Below are positions 17,608 through 25,439 of a stretch of 64,000 nt of DNA, in pieces. Every line of letters starts with the position of its first letter. Positions within the stretch are counted from its first letter, which is position 1. The notes under the pieces are model-generated. The model did not search any database, was not told the DNA's origin, and saw only the letters and a list, made by a program, of their open reading frames with translations. This DNA is from RPQK01 sp041946865. GTDB lineage: Bacteria; Acidobacteriota; UBA6911; RPQK01. A program made the translations under genes and the position numbers. The stretch spans positions 58,266 through 122,265 of the forward strand of contig JBHGBF010000001.1 in assembly GCA_041946865.1 (NCBI GenBank), given 5' to 3'.

Positions 17608-18527
17608 CGGGCCTCCCTTTCCCACTGTTGTCGCACTTGACGACAAGGACGAAGTCCATCGGCTGGATCAGCACGCCACTGCCGGTCGGCCAGCTCCGCC
17701 CCGGCGGGAGTCTTGGCGCCGCTGCCATCAGCGGCCAGGCCGTCGCGGACCAGTCGAATGGCCTTTTCAGCGTCCCGGGGCAGCCAGCAGTGACCGTGCG
17801 CGTACTCGGGGCCCCTTCCATCCAGATCCAGGTGGAATTCGAGCAGGCTGACCTGCCACCGGTGGACAGCCCTGAGCCAGACAGCGGTCTGTGCCGTGTG
17901 ATCCGACCAGCCAACCGGACAACGGTAGCGTTTCCGGAGGGTTTCGATAGCCGAAAGATTCGCTTCCTGGATGGGGGTCGGATATCCGGAAACGCAGTGC
18001 AGCAGGAGCAGGTCCGAGCAGCCCGCGCAGCGGAGCGCCTGCACCGCGTGGTCGATCTCACCGCAATCCGCCATGCCGGTAGAGAGGACCACTGGCTTGC
18101 CAGTCCTTGCGCACGTCTCGAGCAGCTCATCCCAGAGGAGTTCGTAGGATGCGATTTTCAGAAAATCGACCCAGGGGACAAGCTCGGCCACGCCTTCCAG
18201 ATCGAAGGCCGTGCAGGAGAACAGGAGCCCTCTGCGGCGAGCCAGCTCCGCCAGTTCAGGGATAAACGACACCGGGAGCTCCCACTCCCGGCGCTGCCGA
18301 TGGTCCTTACTCGCTGCGAGGATTTCCGGTGCGAACAGGCGATCCAAGCGGAAGAGCTGGAATTTGACCGCATCACAGCCGATCCGCGCGGCCGTCTCGA
18401 CGAACTCGAGGCAGCGCCCAAGGTCCTGGCGGTGATTGCTGGACACTTCTGCAACGAGCATCGGACCTTTGACTGCGTCTATCCAGGATTGGCTGCTATC
18501 GAGCACTTCAGTGTGATCGGTAGGCAT
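17595..18527 (-). CDS. NeuB/PseI/SpsE-type nonulosonate synthase without SAF domain
   Basis: 310 aa TIM-barrel synthase that condenses phosphoenolpyruvate with a six-carbon amino sugar. Visible motifs: PMLVAEVSSNHRQDLGRCLEFVETAARIGCDAVKFQLFR, FLKIASYELLWDELLETCARTGKPVVLSTGMA, LLLLHCVSGYP and VGWSDHTAQTAVWLRA. The usual metal-site E-x-H is seen in LEFHLDLDGRGPEYAHGH. The C-terminal SAF/antifreeze-like domain, which closes the active site in NeuB and PseI, is missing: the protein ends about 60 residues after the barrel. A second, complete NeuB homologue lies at 25432-26580. It sits directly between PseC and the cytidylyltransferase, so it is probably the PseI of this locus. Confidence 0.85.
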   Translation of the reverse strand: MPTDHTEVLDSSQSWIDAVKGPMLVAEVSSNHRQDLGRCLEFVETAARIGCDAVKFQLFRLDRLFAPEILAASKDHRQRREWELPVSFIPELAELARRRGLLFSCTAFDLEGVAELVPWVDFLKIASYELLWDELLETCARTGKPVVLSTGMADCGEIDHAVQALRCAGCSDLLLLHCVSGYPTPIQEANLSAIETLRKRYRCPVGWSDHTAQTAVWLRAVHRWQVSLLEFHLDLDGRGPEYAHGHCWLPRDAEKAIRLVRDGLAADGSGAKTPAGAELADRQWRADPADGLRPCRQVRQQWEREARCRQ

Positions 18528-19704
18528 GGGTCACCTTTCGAACGGCTTCGATGACATCGCAGACGTCGCGCTCGGTCATGGCCGGAAAAATCGGCAGGGA
18601 AATGATTTCCGAATACGCTTTTTCGGCTACCGGGCAGTCACCCGGACGCGTGCCAAACCGTTTCTGGTAGTAGGGATGGAGGTGCACCGGGATATAGTGG
18701 ACATTCACCCCGATTCCTTCTGCCCTCAGGGCTTTGAAGATCTGGTCCCGGCTCGCTCGGAAGAAATTCGGATCCAGGCGGATCACATACAGGTGATGAG
18801 CATGATTCGCCCAGGGCGCCCGGCCGGGCAAACGGACCCCCGCAATTTCACGAAAGGCCTCGTCATAGCGGCCGGCAATCTCGCGTCTTCTCGAAATGTA
18901 GGCCGCCGCCCGCTCGAGCTGTACCCGTGCCAAGGCGCACTGAAAGTCGGTAAGCCGGTAGTTGAAACCCAGATCCACCATTTCGTAAAACCAGGTGCCG
19001 TTCTCCATCCGCTGCCGGTGATCCTGATCGATTCCGTGGTTGCGAAACCGGCGAATCGTTCGGGCCAGATCCGGTTCATCCGTGGTGACCACTCCGCCCT
19101 CGCCCGAAGTGATCAGCTTCACGGGATGCATGCTGAATGCCGTGGCCCGCGCCAGTGTCCCTACGGGGACATCGCGATAGCCGGCGCCGAGCGAGTGACA
19201 AGCGTCGGCGATGAGAAACAGGGAATGGGACCGGGCCAGGTCGTGTAACACGCCGTAGTCGCAGGGCTGGCCGGCGTAGTCCACCGGAATCACGGCTTTG
19301 GTACGCTGCGTGATGCGCCTCTCGACGTCGCGCGGGTCGATCAGCAAGGTGTCGTCCAACACGTCGGCAAACACCGGTCTTCCTCCTTGGAAGACTACTG
19401 CGTTGGCCGTCGCCGCAAACGTCATCGAAGGGACGATCACTTCATCTCCTTCGCCGATTCCAGTTGCCTTGACACAGGCGTGAAGCGCCGCCGTTCCGCT
19501 GCTGACAGCAACCGCATGCAGGGCCCCCGTCAGCCGCGAAAATTGGGTTTCGAAGGCGTCCACGTCGGGCCCGGTAGTCAACCATTCCGAGCGCAGCACG
19601 CGAGAAACCTGGTCAATCTCACCGTCTCCCAGCCAGGGTCTCCCGTAGGGGAGAAACGCCTCCCGGACCGGTTTACCTCCCTGCAGAGCTAATCGGGATG
19701 ACAT
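18508..19704 (-). CDS. pseC: PseC-like UDP-4-keto-sugar aminotransferase
   Basis: About 398 aa DegT/DnrJ/EryC1 PLP enzyme. Motifs: LPYGRPWLGDGEIDQVSRVLRSEWLTTGPDV, AVSSGTAALHAC, DEVIVPSMTFAATANAVVFQGGRPVFADV, LIADACHSLGAGY and the lysine motif SMHPVKLITSGEGGVV. It aminates the 4-keto sugar made by PseB, which is encoded just upstream. The pairing PseB-PseC and the HPVK (not HxxK of LegC type) pattern favour the pseudaminic branch. ATG 19704 has GGGAGAGAA upstream and overlaps the pseB end by 32 bp; it also overlaps the start of the synthase gene. Confidence 0.88.
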   Translation of the reverse strand: MSSRLALQGGKPVREAFLPYGRPWLGDGEIDQVSRVLRSEWLTTGPDVDAFETQFSRLTGALHAVAVSSGTAALHACVKATGIGEGDEVIVPSMTFAATANAVVFQGGRPVFADVLDDTLLIDPRDVERRITQRTKAVIPVDYAGQPCDYGVLHDLARSHSLFLIADACHSLGAGYRDVPVGTLARATAFSMHPVKLITSGEGGVVTTDEPDLARTIRRFRNHGIDQDHRQRMENGTWFYEMVDLGFNYRLTDFQCALARVQLERAAAYISRRREIAGRYDEAFREIAGVRLPGRAPWANHAHHLYVIRLDPNFFRASRDQIFKALRAEGIGVNVHYIPVHLHPYYQKRFGTRPGDCPVAEKAYSEIISLPIFPAMTERDVCDVIEAVRKVTHAYRSH

Positions 19705-20725
19705 TGGTCTTCTCTCCCACCAGCCGTAACAGTTCGTCTTCCGACAACCACCGCTCGTTGGTGTCACTGGTGAAGGTGAAACCGGCTGGTGTGGGCTGAC
19801 CGTGGACTCTCTCGGTCCTTCCCCAGCCGGAATACTGCGGCTCGATCACGAACAGATCGTCGGTGGCGACCGTGTGCCGAGCCTCGTCGAAAGAAATGAG
19901 GACTTCGTGCAGTTTTTCGCCCGGCCGGATGCCCGTGTACTCGATCCGACAGTCAGGTGCGATTGCCCGCACGATGTCAATCACGCGCATGCTTGGAATG
20001 CGGGGAACAAACACTTCGCCGCCTTTCATCAGCCCCAGGGAGCGCACCACCACGTCCACCGCCTGCTCCAGCGTCATCCAAAAACGGGTCATCCGGGGAT
20101 CGGTGACGGTGATCCTGCCGGTCGCCCGTTGCGCCGTGAGCAGGGGAATGAAACTCCCGCGACTCCCGATCACGTTTCCGTACCTCACGCAGCTGAACCT
20201 GGTAATCTTCCCCCCGGCATAGGCATTCCCCTGGACAAAGAGCTTTTCCGCGCACAGCTTGGTGGCCCCGTACAGGTTGACGGGGTTTACCGCCTTGTCG
20301 GTACTGAGGGCGATGACCTTGGGAATCCGGCAGTCGATGGCAGCATCGATGATGTTCTGGGCGCCGATGACATTCGTCTTCACCGCCTCAAACGGGTTGT
20401 ACTCGCAGGCGGGCACCTGTTTGAGAGCGGCGGCATGGACGATAACGTCGATTTCTGCCTGAAAGGCACGATACAGGCGGTCCTTGTCCCGGACATCGCC
20501 CAGAAAGAAGCTCACCCGGGGGTCCTGCAGCTGCAATGCCAGCTCGTGTTGTTTCAACTCGTCCCGGCTGAAAACGATGATTCTCTTGGCGCGATGCCTC
20601 TCCAAGGCAAGCCGAATGAATTCGCGTCCGAACGATCCGGTCCCCCCCGTCAAGAGCACGGTCTTCCCCCAAAGGGGCTTTTCTGAAGGGCCATGGACTT
20701 TGGTGGTAGTCGTTGCCTTTTTCAT
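19673..20725 (-). CDS. pseB: PseB UDP-GlcNAc 4,6-dehydratase (C5-inverting)
   Basis: 350 aa short-chain dehydrogenase/reductase. It has the nucleotide motif VLLTGGTGSFGREF near residue 25, GDVRDKDRLYRAF, VIVHAAALKQVPACEYNPFEAVKTNV, VIALSTDKAVNPVNLYGATKLCAEKL (with the YxxxK pair) and RYGNVIGSRGSFIPLL. The methionine-rich pattern TRFWMTLEQAVD is common in PseB/FlaA1. First step of CMP-pseudaminic acid synthesis from UDP-GlcNAc. A 23-bp gap separates it from the Maf-like gene upstream in the operon. Confidence 0.93.
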   Translation of the reverse strand: MKKATTTTKVHGPSEKPLWGKTVLLTGGTGSFGREFIRLALERHRAKRIIVFSRDELKQHELALQLQDPRVSFFLGDVRDKDRLYRAFQAEIDVIVHAAALKQVPACEYNPFEAVKTNVIGAQNIIDAAIDCRIPKVIALSTDKAVNPVNLYGATKLCAEKLFVQGNAYAGGKITRFSCVRYGNVIGSRGSFIPLLTAQRATGRITVTDPRMTRFWMTLEQAVDVVVRSLGLMKGGEVFVPRIPSMRVIDIVRAIAPDCRIEYTGIRPGEKLHEVLISFDEARHTVATDDLFVIEPQYSGWGRTERVHGQPTPAGFTFTSDTNERWLSEDELLRLVGEKTNVIPISSAGR

Positions 20726-20748
20726 CCTGTTCGCTTGGAAACCTCCGG

Positions 20749-22572
20749 CTAAATCCAGGCCTGCCGTGGGCCCCCTTGCTGTCCCTGCAAAGCGCGAATC
20801 GCCTGGTTCAGCAACGGGAGAAACCGGCGCAGGTTCCTGGAGACTTCCAGATAGAACTGGTGTGATTGACGGCTGGTCTCCGAGTCCGAACCATCCGTCT
20901 CCTGGTTGCTCAGGATCCCGTAAATGGTCGAAAGCACGTAATGAAGCGGTTGCTGGTACTCCTTTGAGCGTTTCAGTGAACGGTCCACGGCGCTGAGCTG
21001 GCGGAGAAGGCTCGAAACGTTGCAGGGCTTTTGGTGCTCGACATGTTCGACCAGAACGGAGCTGAGACGGGCAGCCTTAGTACACTGTCCAGCCAGCCGA
21101 TTCAGACGCCGCTCGACGTCCTTGAGGAAGTTCACGAGTCCTTCAATGTTGAAGTGATGTCCTGCGAAGAGGGTTTGCTCCGCTTCCGTGATCCTCGCGG
21201 AAATGTCATTGACACAATGCCGGGAGAGTGCCTCCTTCAATGAAAGGAGGAGCGTTCCTTTGATCCGTGCGCCCCCTTCCGTTGCATCAATGACGGTCCG
21301 TTCAGGGCCGATCGCCCGGATCACGCTCTCAAACCAATGCAGAAAAGATAGGAGTTGCCGGTCCGTCAGCACCGGATTCCCGTCGATACCCTCAACCCAG
21401 GCCTGGTGCCGGCCCGACCAGACGCGCCAGTCCTTCTCGTCGGGATCACTTTCCCCCGACGCCTGTCCGTCAGTCCATCGGCGGGGGATCTTGTAACGGA
21501 AATCTTTCCCGTGGGTCCCGCGCGCGTGGCTGAGCCCCCCTGTGTACGCCAGGTCTTGCCCGATCAGAATGATGGGATCACAGCCGAAGCGGTAGGCCAG
21601 AGAGAGACACACGTTGGCCACCGAGGGCCCGATCTTCACCAGTCCGACCGCCGTGCTGCTGAAGCGCTCCAGCCAGAGATTGCCCTCATTGATCAGCATC
21701 AGCGCCTTTCGACCCTGATACTCTTCCGCTACCCGGTAATGAACGGCTGGATCGAAAACAAGGACGGGCTCCCTGACGGTGAGGCCCCGAAAATGCGACT
21801 CGTAGTTGGCCTCGTTTCCATCGAGAGTGACGATGAAATCAGGAGCGATCGACTTCTCAGCGAGAAGCCGGGAAGTCGTTCCGGTGGCGATGATAACCGC
21901 CTTGCCTTTGGCCTGGTGCAGCAAATCCACGTTCCTGCTCAGGGAAGGGCCGGCCGAGACGATAATGGCTGGCAGACCCGCAAAGCAGCCGAAGATCGCA
22001 CCCACCGGCGCCGCTTCGGCGAGGCGTGGCAGATTCCTGAGCAAGTTGGTCTGCCAGAGCCAGGCTGCGCTCAGCACCGTCGCCCGGTCTACCAGCAGGC
22101 TGTTCAATTCGCGGCTGATCTCCGTCGAAAAAGCCTGGAATTCACCGGCCAGAAGCCTGGTATAAACCGGAAGCTTGAGATACCGGATGTTTTTCCACCG
22201 GCTGCCGTGAACCACGTATTGTTCTTTGAAAGAATCCCAGTCACGGCACAGGACGACGCGCGGATCGGCCAGGGCACGTTGAGCCACTGGAAGGGCACGG
22301 GCCTCCGCCAGGATCTCGTCATCGGGTTCAACGACAAACACTACGTTCCCGGTCCCAGCCTTCCTCAGCAACGCCTCGAGGTGGTAGCCTGACCCCAGCC
22401 CGAAGAGCACCAGCAGTTCCTTCTCGCCGAAACTCTGGCTCGACGCCCACTGCGATGCTTCCTCTTGGGGATCGTAGCTGCTGTTCAGGAAGACCGACTG
22501 ACCGCCACGGCTGACTCTTAGTACCGGGTCACCATTCCGAGCGCTGACAACTTTGCATGTCCCCGCAAGCAT
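20749..22572 (-). CDS. Maf-like flagellin glycosyltransferase (DUF115)
   Basis: About 607 aa motility-associated factor with the MAF_flag10/DUF115 domain. Motifs: LLVLFGLGSGYHLEALLR, VFVVEPDDEI, PAIIVSAGPSLSRNVDLL, IATGTTSRLLAEKSIAPDFIVTLDGNEANYESHF and PIILIGQDLAYTGG. Maf proteins are cytoplasmic transferases that put CMP-activated nonulosonic acids on Ser/Thr of flagellin. The C-terminal 150 residues are helical. It heads the sugar operon after one small gene. I chose ATG 22572, two bases past the upstream stop; the in-frame 22674 start would overlap that gene by about 100 bases. Confidence 0.85.
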   Translation of the reverse strand: MLAGTCKVVSARNGDPVLRVSRGGQSVFLNSSYDPQEEASQWASSQSFGEKELLVLFGLGSGYHLEALLRKAGTGNVVFVVEPDDEILAEARALPVAQRALADPRVVLCRDWDSFKEQYVVHGSRWKNIRYLKLPVYTRLLAGEFQAFSTEISRELNSLLVDRATVLSAAWLWQTNLLRNLPRLAEAAPVGAIFGCFAGLPAIIVSAGPSLSRNVDLLHQAKGKAVIIATGTTSRLLAEKSIAPDFIVTLDGNEANYESHFRGLTVREPVLVFDPAVHYRVAEEYQGRKALMLINEGNLWLERFSSTAVGLVKIGPSVANVCLSLAYRFGCDPIILIGQDLAYTGGLSHARGTHGKDFRYKIPRRWTDGQASGESDPDEKDWRVWSGRHQAWVEGIDGNPVLTDRQLLSFLHWFESVIRAIGPERTVIDATEGGARIKGTLLLSLKEALSRHCVNDISARITEAEQTLFAGHHFNIEGLVNFLKDVERRLNRLAGQCTKAARLSSVLVEHVEHQKPCNVSSLLRQLSAVDRSLKRSKEYQQPLHYVLSTIYGILSNQETDGSDSETSRQSHQFYLEVSRNLRRFLPLLNQAIRALQGQQGGPRQAWI

Positions 22573-22573
22573 C

Positions 22574-22945
22574 TCAGTTTGTCCCTTTAGCGAATTCGGC
22601 CGACCAGCTGTCAAGCAGCGGCCGCAGCTCGTAGCAGACAATGTCGCCGGCCAGGCCATAGTCCTGATGCTCAAGCGCCTCGACCAGAGGCTTCAAGGTC
22701 AGGGGCAACGCGGAGAGATCCAGCGACAATCCCTTTTCAGCCTGCACGGGATGGGTCAGCTGGATGGCCTCTGACACGGTTCCCAGACCTTCGAGGAGTC
22801 GCTTCAGCAGTGCGATTCCTTCATCGAATTGCCCCAACTGGAAGTGGGTGTGAACTTCTACACACGCCCGACTCAGCTCCTGGTTGTAAACCTGCGCCTC
22901 CGAGATCGCCTGGAGCATCAGTTCTGTATCGTTCTGATTTCCCAT
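22574..22945 (-). CDS. Small helical protein upstream of Maf
   Basis: About 123 aa, hypothetical. It is predicted helical, with LLKRLLEGLGTVSEAIQ and a C-terminal LVEALEHQDYGLAGDIVCYELRPLLDSW. I recall this last pattern (xYELxPLLxxW) from small proteins beside Maf or flagellin genes in other bacteria; no function is known. A role as partner of the Maf transferase is inferred from coupling, since its stop is one base from the Maf start. An in-frame ATG at 22963 would add six residues. Confidence 0.6.
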   Translation of the reverse strand: MGNQNDTELMLQAISEAQVYNQELSRACVEVHTHFQLGQFDEGIALLKRLLEGLGTVSEAIQLTHPVQAEKGLSLDLSALPLTLKPLVEALEHQDYGLAGDIVCYELRPLLDSWSAEFAKGTN

Positions 22946-23252
22946 CGCCATTGCCCTTCGCAAGCCGCGTGCCAGCTTTACGGCGGACGCTGGTAACCGC
23001 GCACTGCCGCCATAAAATCTTCGGAATTAAACATTTGTCGCGGCTCTTTAGGACAGGTGGGAGCTTTGGCTCGCAATGACAGATTCTTGACGCTTTCGCT
23101 GGAGTTCTTGACGATTTCATGACCCGACGTGCCTTTAACCGCTTGTGTCTGAGGTGGCCTCCTGGCGGCCAATCCTGTGCGGAGGGATTCTAAGCGGGGT
23201 GGGGGCGTTGCCTCGGCAATTAGGGCAAGGATTTTGCATCGTACCATCTCGC
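22946..23252. other. Divergent intergenic region
   Basis: About 307 bp between the Maf operon (minus) and the alcohol dehydrogenase gene (plus). It must hold promoters for both, but I see no convincing sigma28 or sigma54 pattern. In-frame codons upstream of 23253 exist but do not look like dehydrogenase sequence. Confidence 0.4.
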
Positions 23253-24428
23253 ATGAGTACACACGACCCTTTTCGCTCGAATCTTCCCGGCATGCCGGCG
23301 TTGTACGTTCCCACCCGGATATACGCGGGGGCCGGGGCATCCGAGGGTCTGACAGCGATCCTTCGCTCCCTGGGCCGGAGCAGAGTTCTTCTGCTGTCCG
23401 GAAAACATTTCTCTCGAAACCTGGCGGAGCAGATCCAGGAGCGCCTGAAGAGTCCGGGCATATCGTGCGAGTTGCTGTCAGGGATTGATTCGGAGCCGGA
23501 TTCGGACAGCCTCGACCGAATGTCGAGCGAGGTGAAGGCCCGGTGTCCTGACGCGATGATCGCCGTAGGCGGGGGCAGTGTCATGGACGCGGGAAAATAC
23601 CTCGCCGCCTGGACGGCCAACGGCGGCGGGTGTGTCGATTACGAGAAGGGCCGTTCCTTCGATCGACCCGGCGTCCCTTTGATTACGGTCCCCACCGTGG
23701 CGGGAAGCGGCAGTGAAGTGACGCCTTACAGTGTCATCAACTCGAGCGCCACGGGAAGAAAGTTCACTCTGCGCAGCGCGCGACTCTGGCCCTTCGCCGC
23801 CTGGGTAGACGCCGGGCTGACCGCCGGGGCGGGGGCAAACGTGACTATCCCGCCCGCTCTGGATGCCTGGACACATTGCCTTGAATGCCGGCTTAGCCGG
23901 GAGTCGACCGGTTTTTCCGACCTGTTCGCGGGTGAGGGTATGGCGCTGATTCAGCAGTGGCTCGGGAAGACGCTCCATGACGGCGCCGACCTCGAAGGCC
24001 GGAGTGCTCTCTCCCGGGCGTCGATCCTCGGAGGGATCGCCATCTCCCACGTCCGTACCGGCATGGTCCACACCCTTTCGGTGGCGCTGGCGCCGCATGT
24101 AAAGCTGGCGCATGGCTGGTTGAACGCGATCATCCTTCCCCATGTTTTGAACTTCAATAAGGGATGCTACGGGATGAAGCTGCGGAGAATCGCGGCGGAC
24201 TTGTCGGGCCAGCCGGCCGGGGACGACGACCGTGCCATTGCGGCCATCCGGGAATGGCTCGACACACTGCAGGTGCCCAGAGATCTGGCCTCGCATCGGC
24301 CACCCGGCCTTTCAGTCGTGAGGGATCGAATCCTCGAGGATCAAGGCCTGCCCGCGGTCAGCATGAGGCCGTTCACAGCCGGAGACGTCGAAGAGATTGT
24401 CAATTCCGTTCTTGGCAGGAGCAGATGA
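23253..24428 (+). CDS. Iron-containing alcohol dehydrogenase
   Basis: About 391 aa Fe-ADH (group III) enzyme. NAD motif DAMIAVGGGSVMDAGKYLA, then PLITVPTVAGSGSEVTPYSVI, the metal-ligand aspartate in IPPALDAWTHCLE and the histidines in SHVRTGMVHTLSVAL and LAHGWLNAIILPHVLNFN. It would reduce or oxidise a small aldehyde/alcohol. Members next to phosphonopyruvate- or sulfopyruvate-decarboxylase-like genes, as here, often act on the aldehyde made by the decarboxylase. It is coupled by ATGA to the next gene. ATG 23253 fits the alignment start; upstream codons are noise. Confidence 0.85.
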   Translation: MSTHDPFRSNLPGMPALYVPTRIYAGAGASEGLTAILRSLGRSRVLLLSGKHFSRNLAEQIQERLKSPGISCELLSGIDSEPDSDSLDRMSSEVKARCPDAMIAVGGGSVMDAGKYLAAWTANGGGCVDYEKGRSFDRPGVPLITVPTVAGSGSEVTPYSVINSSATGRKFTLRSARLWPFAAWVDAGLTAGAGANVTIPPALDAWTHCLECRLSRESTGFSDLFAGEGMALIQQWLGKTLHDGADLEGRSALSRASILGGIAISHVRTGMVHTLSVALAPHVKLAHGWLNAIILPHVLNFNKGCYGMKLRRIAADLSGQPAGDDDRAIAAIREWLDTLQVPRDLASHRPPGLSVVRDRILEDQGLPAVSMRPFTAGDVEEIVNSVLGRSR

Positions 24429-24970
24429 ACACAATCGTCAAACCATCAGGAGGCACTGGGCGAACCGATCAGAAAGGACGCAGGCTGAGACCGTTCATCG
24501 GCTCGGCCCGTGAACTCGCCGCCGGACTTGGGCGCTACTGCGACTGGTATTCCGGAGTGCCGGACAGCATGTTTCGCCGGGTCCTGCCTTCTCTTGTCCC
24601 GTACTATCGCGCGGCGAGGGAAAACCATGCTCTGGGCATGGCATTTGGTGCGCGCCTGGGGGGCAGCCGCCCCTGCGTGCTGATGCAGAACAGCGGGCTG
24701 GGGCTGTCTTTGGACGTGGCTTTGGGGCTGTTCGGGCTCTACCGCCTCGGTGCCCTCGTCGTGGTGGCTCAGCGTGGCGAACTCGAATGGGAAGAGCCTC
24801 AGCATAAAGATTGGGGCGAAAAGACAGTCCCCGTATTGAGGGCCATGGATATACCCGTGTATGACTTCGAACAGGGTAGACTTGACGCCCTGGCTCTGGC
24901 TGCCGGGACTGCGTTTGAGGATGACCGGATAGCGGTGCTTCTGATTCACAGGGGAAACATCGATGAATAG
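24425..24970 (+). CDS. TPP-dependent decarboxylase, PYR-domain subunit (phosphono/sulfopyruvate decarboxylase alpha-like)
   Basis: About 181 aa; equivalent to the N-terminal pyrimidine-binding domain of phosphonopyruvate decarboxylase or to ComD. Motifs: YSGVPDSMFRRVLPSL, YYRAARENHALGMAFGARLGGSRPCVLMQNSGLGLSLDVALGLFGLYRLGALVVVAQRGE. The glutamate in RENHALGMA is the residue that activates the TPP ring. The C-terminal half of the enzyme is encoded by the next gene. Start set by the ATGA overlap. No PEP mutase (source of phosphonopyruvate) is in the window, so the substrate is open. Confidence 0.78.
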   Translation: MNTIVKPSGGTGRTDQKGRRLRPFIGSARELAAGLGRYCDWYSGVPDSMFRRVLPSLVPYYRAARENHALGMAFGARLGGSRPCVLMQNSGLGLSLDVALGLFGLYRLGALVVVAQRGELEWEEPQHKDWGEKTVPVLRAMDIPVYDFEQGRLDALALAAGTAFEDDRIAVLLIHRGNIDE

Positions 24971-25439
24971 GATGGAAGCAATCCGCTACATCCTGGCCAG
25001 GCACCCCGGTGCAGCAGTGATTTTCTGTAACGGGCTGAACTCGAGAGAAGCGAGTCATCTAGCCCACCGGCCAGGGAACTTCTATCTGTTGCACGGGATG
25101 GGCGAAGCCTTGTCAGTGGGATTGGGCCTTCGCCAATCCCGGCCGGATCTCGAGGTCGTGGTTGTTGACGGAGACGGGAATGCGGCCATGGGGCTGGGTG
25201 CATGGACGAGCCTTCCCTGCGACGGCGTCCATTACTACGTGCTGAAGAACTCGTGCTACGAGACCACTGGCGGCCAGGCCGTCCCCGATCTTCCTTTCAG
25301 TCACGATGCGGTCCAGGTCATGGTGGTCGACCCGGGGATCACTGGGACCCCTAATCCACCACCCGCAGCACAGATCAAACTTGAGTTCCAACAATGGCTG
25401 GCCGATAGAGGCCGGCAGGAGAAGGGAATCAATGAGTGA
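24963..25439 (+). CDS. TPP-dependent decarboxylase, TPP-binding subunit (ComE-like)
   Basis: 158 aa; the PP-domain partner of the preceding gene. It carries the TPP/Mg motif VVDGDGNAAMGLGAWTSL followed 20 or so residues later by YYVLKNSCYETTGGQ, i.e. GDG...N. FYLLHGMGEALSVGLGL is the conserved strand before it. The reading frames overlap by 8 bp, so the two chains are made together and probably assemble as in sulfopyruvate decarboxylase ComDE. Confidence 0.8.
   Translation: MNRMEAIRYILARHPGAAVIFCNGLNSREASHLAHRPGNFYLLHGMGEALSVGLGLRQSRPDLEVVVVDGDGNAAMGLGAWTSLPCDGVHYYVLKNSCYETTGGQAVPDLPFSHDAVQVMVVDPGITGTPNPPPAAQIKLEFQQWLADRGRQEKGINE

Noticed and set aside
24425..25439. Complete phosphonate biosynthesis pathway
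   Set aside because: The decarboxylase pair and Fe-ADH fit, but phosphoenolpyruvate mutase is absent from the window.
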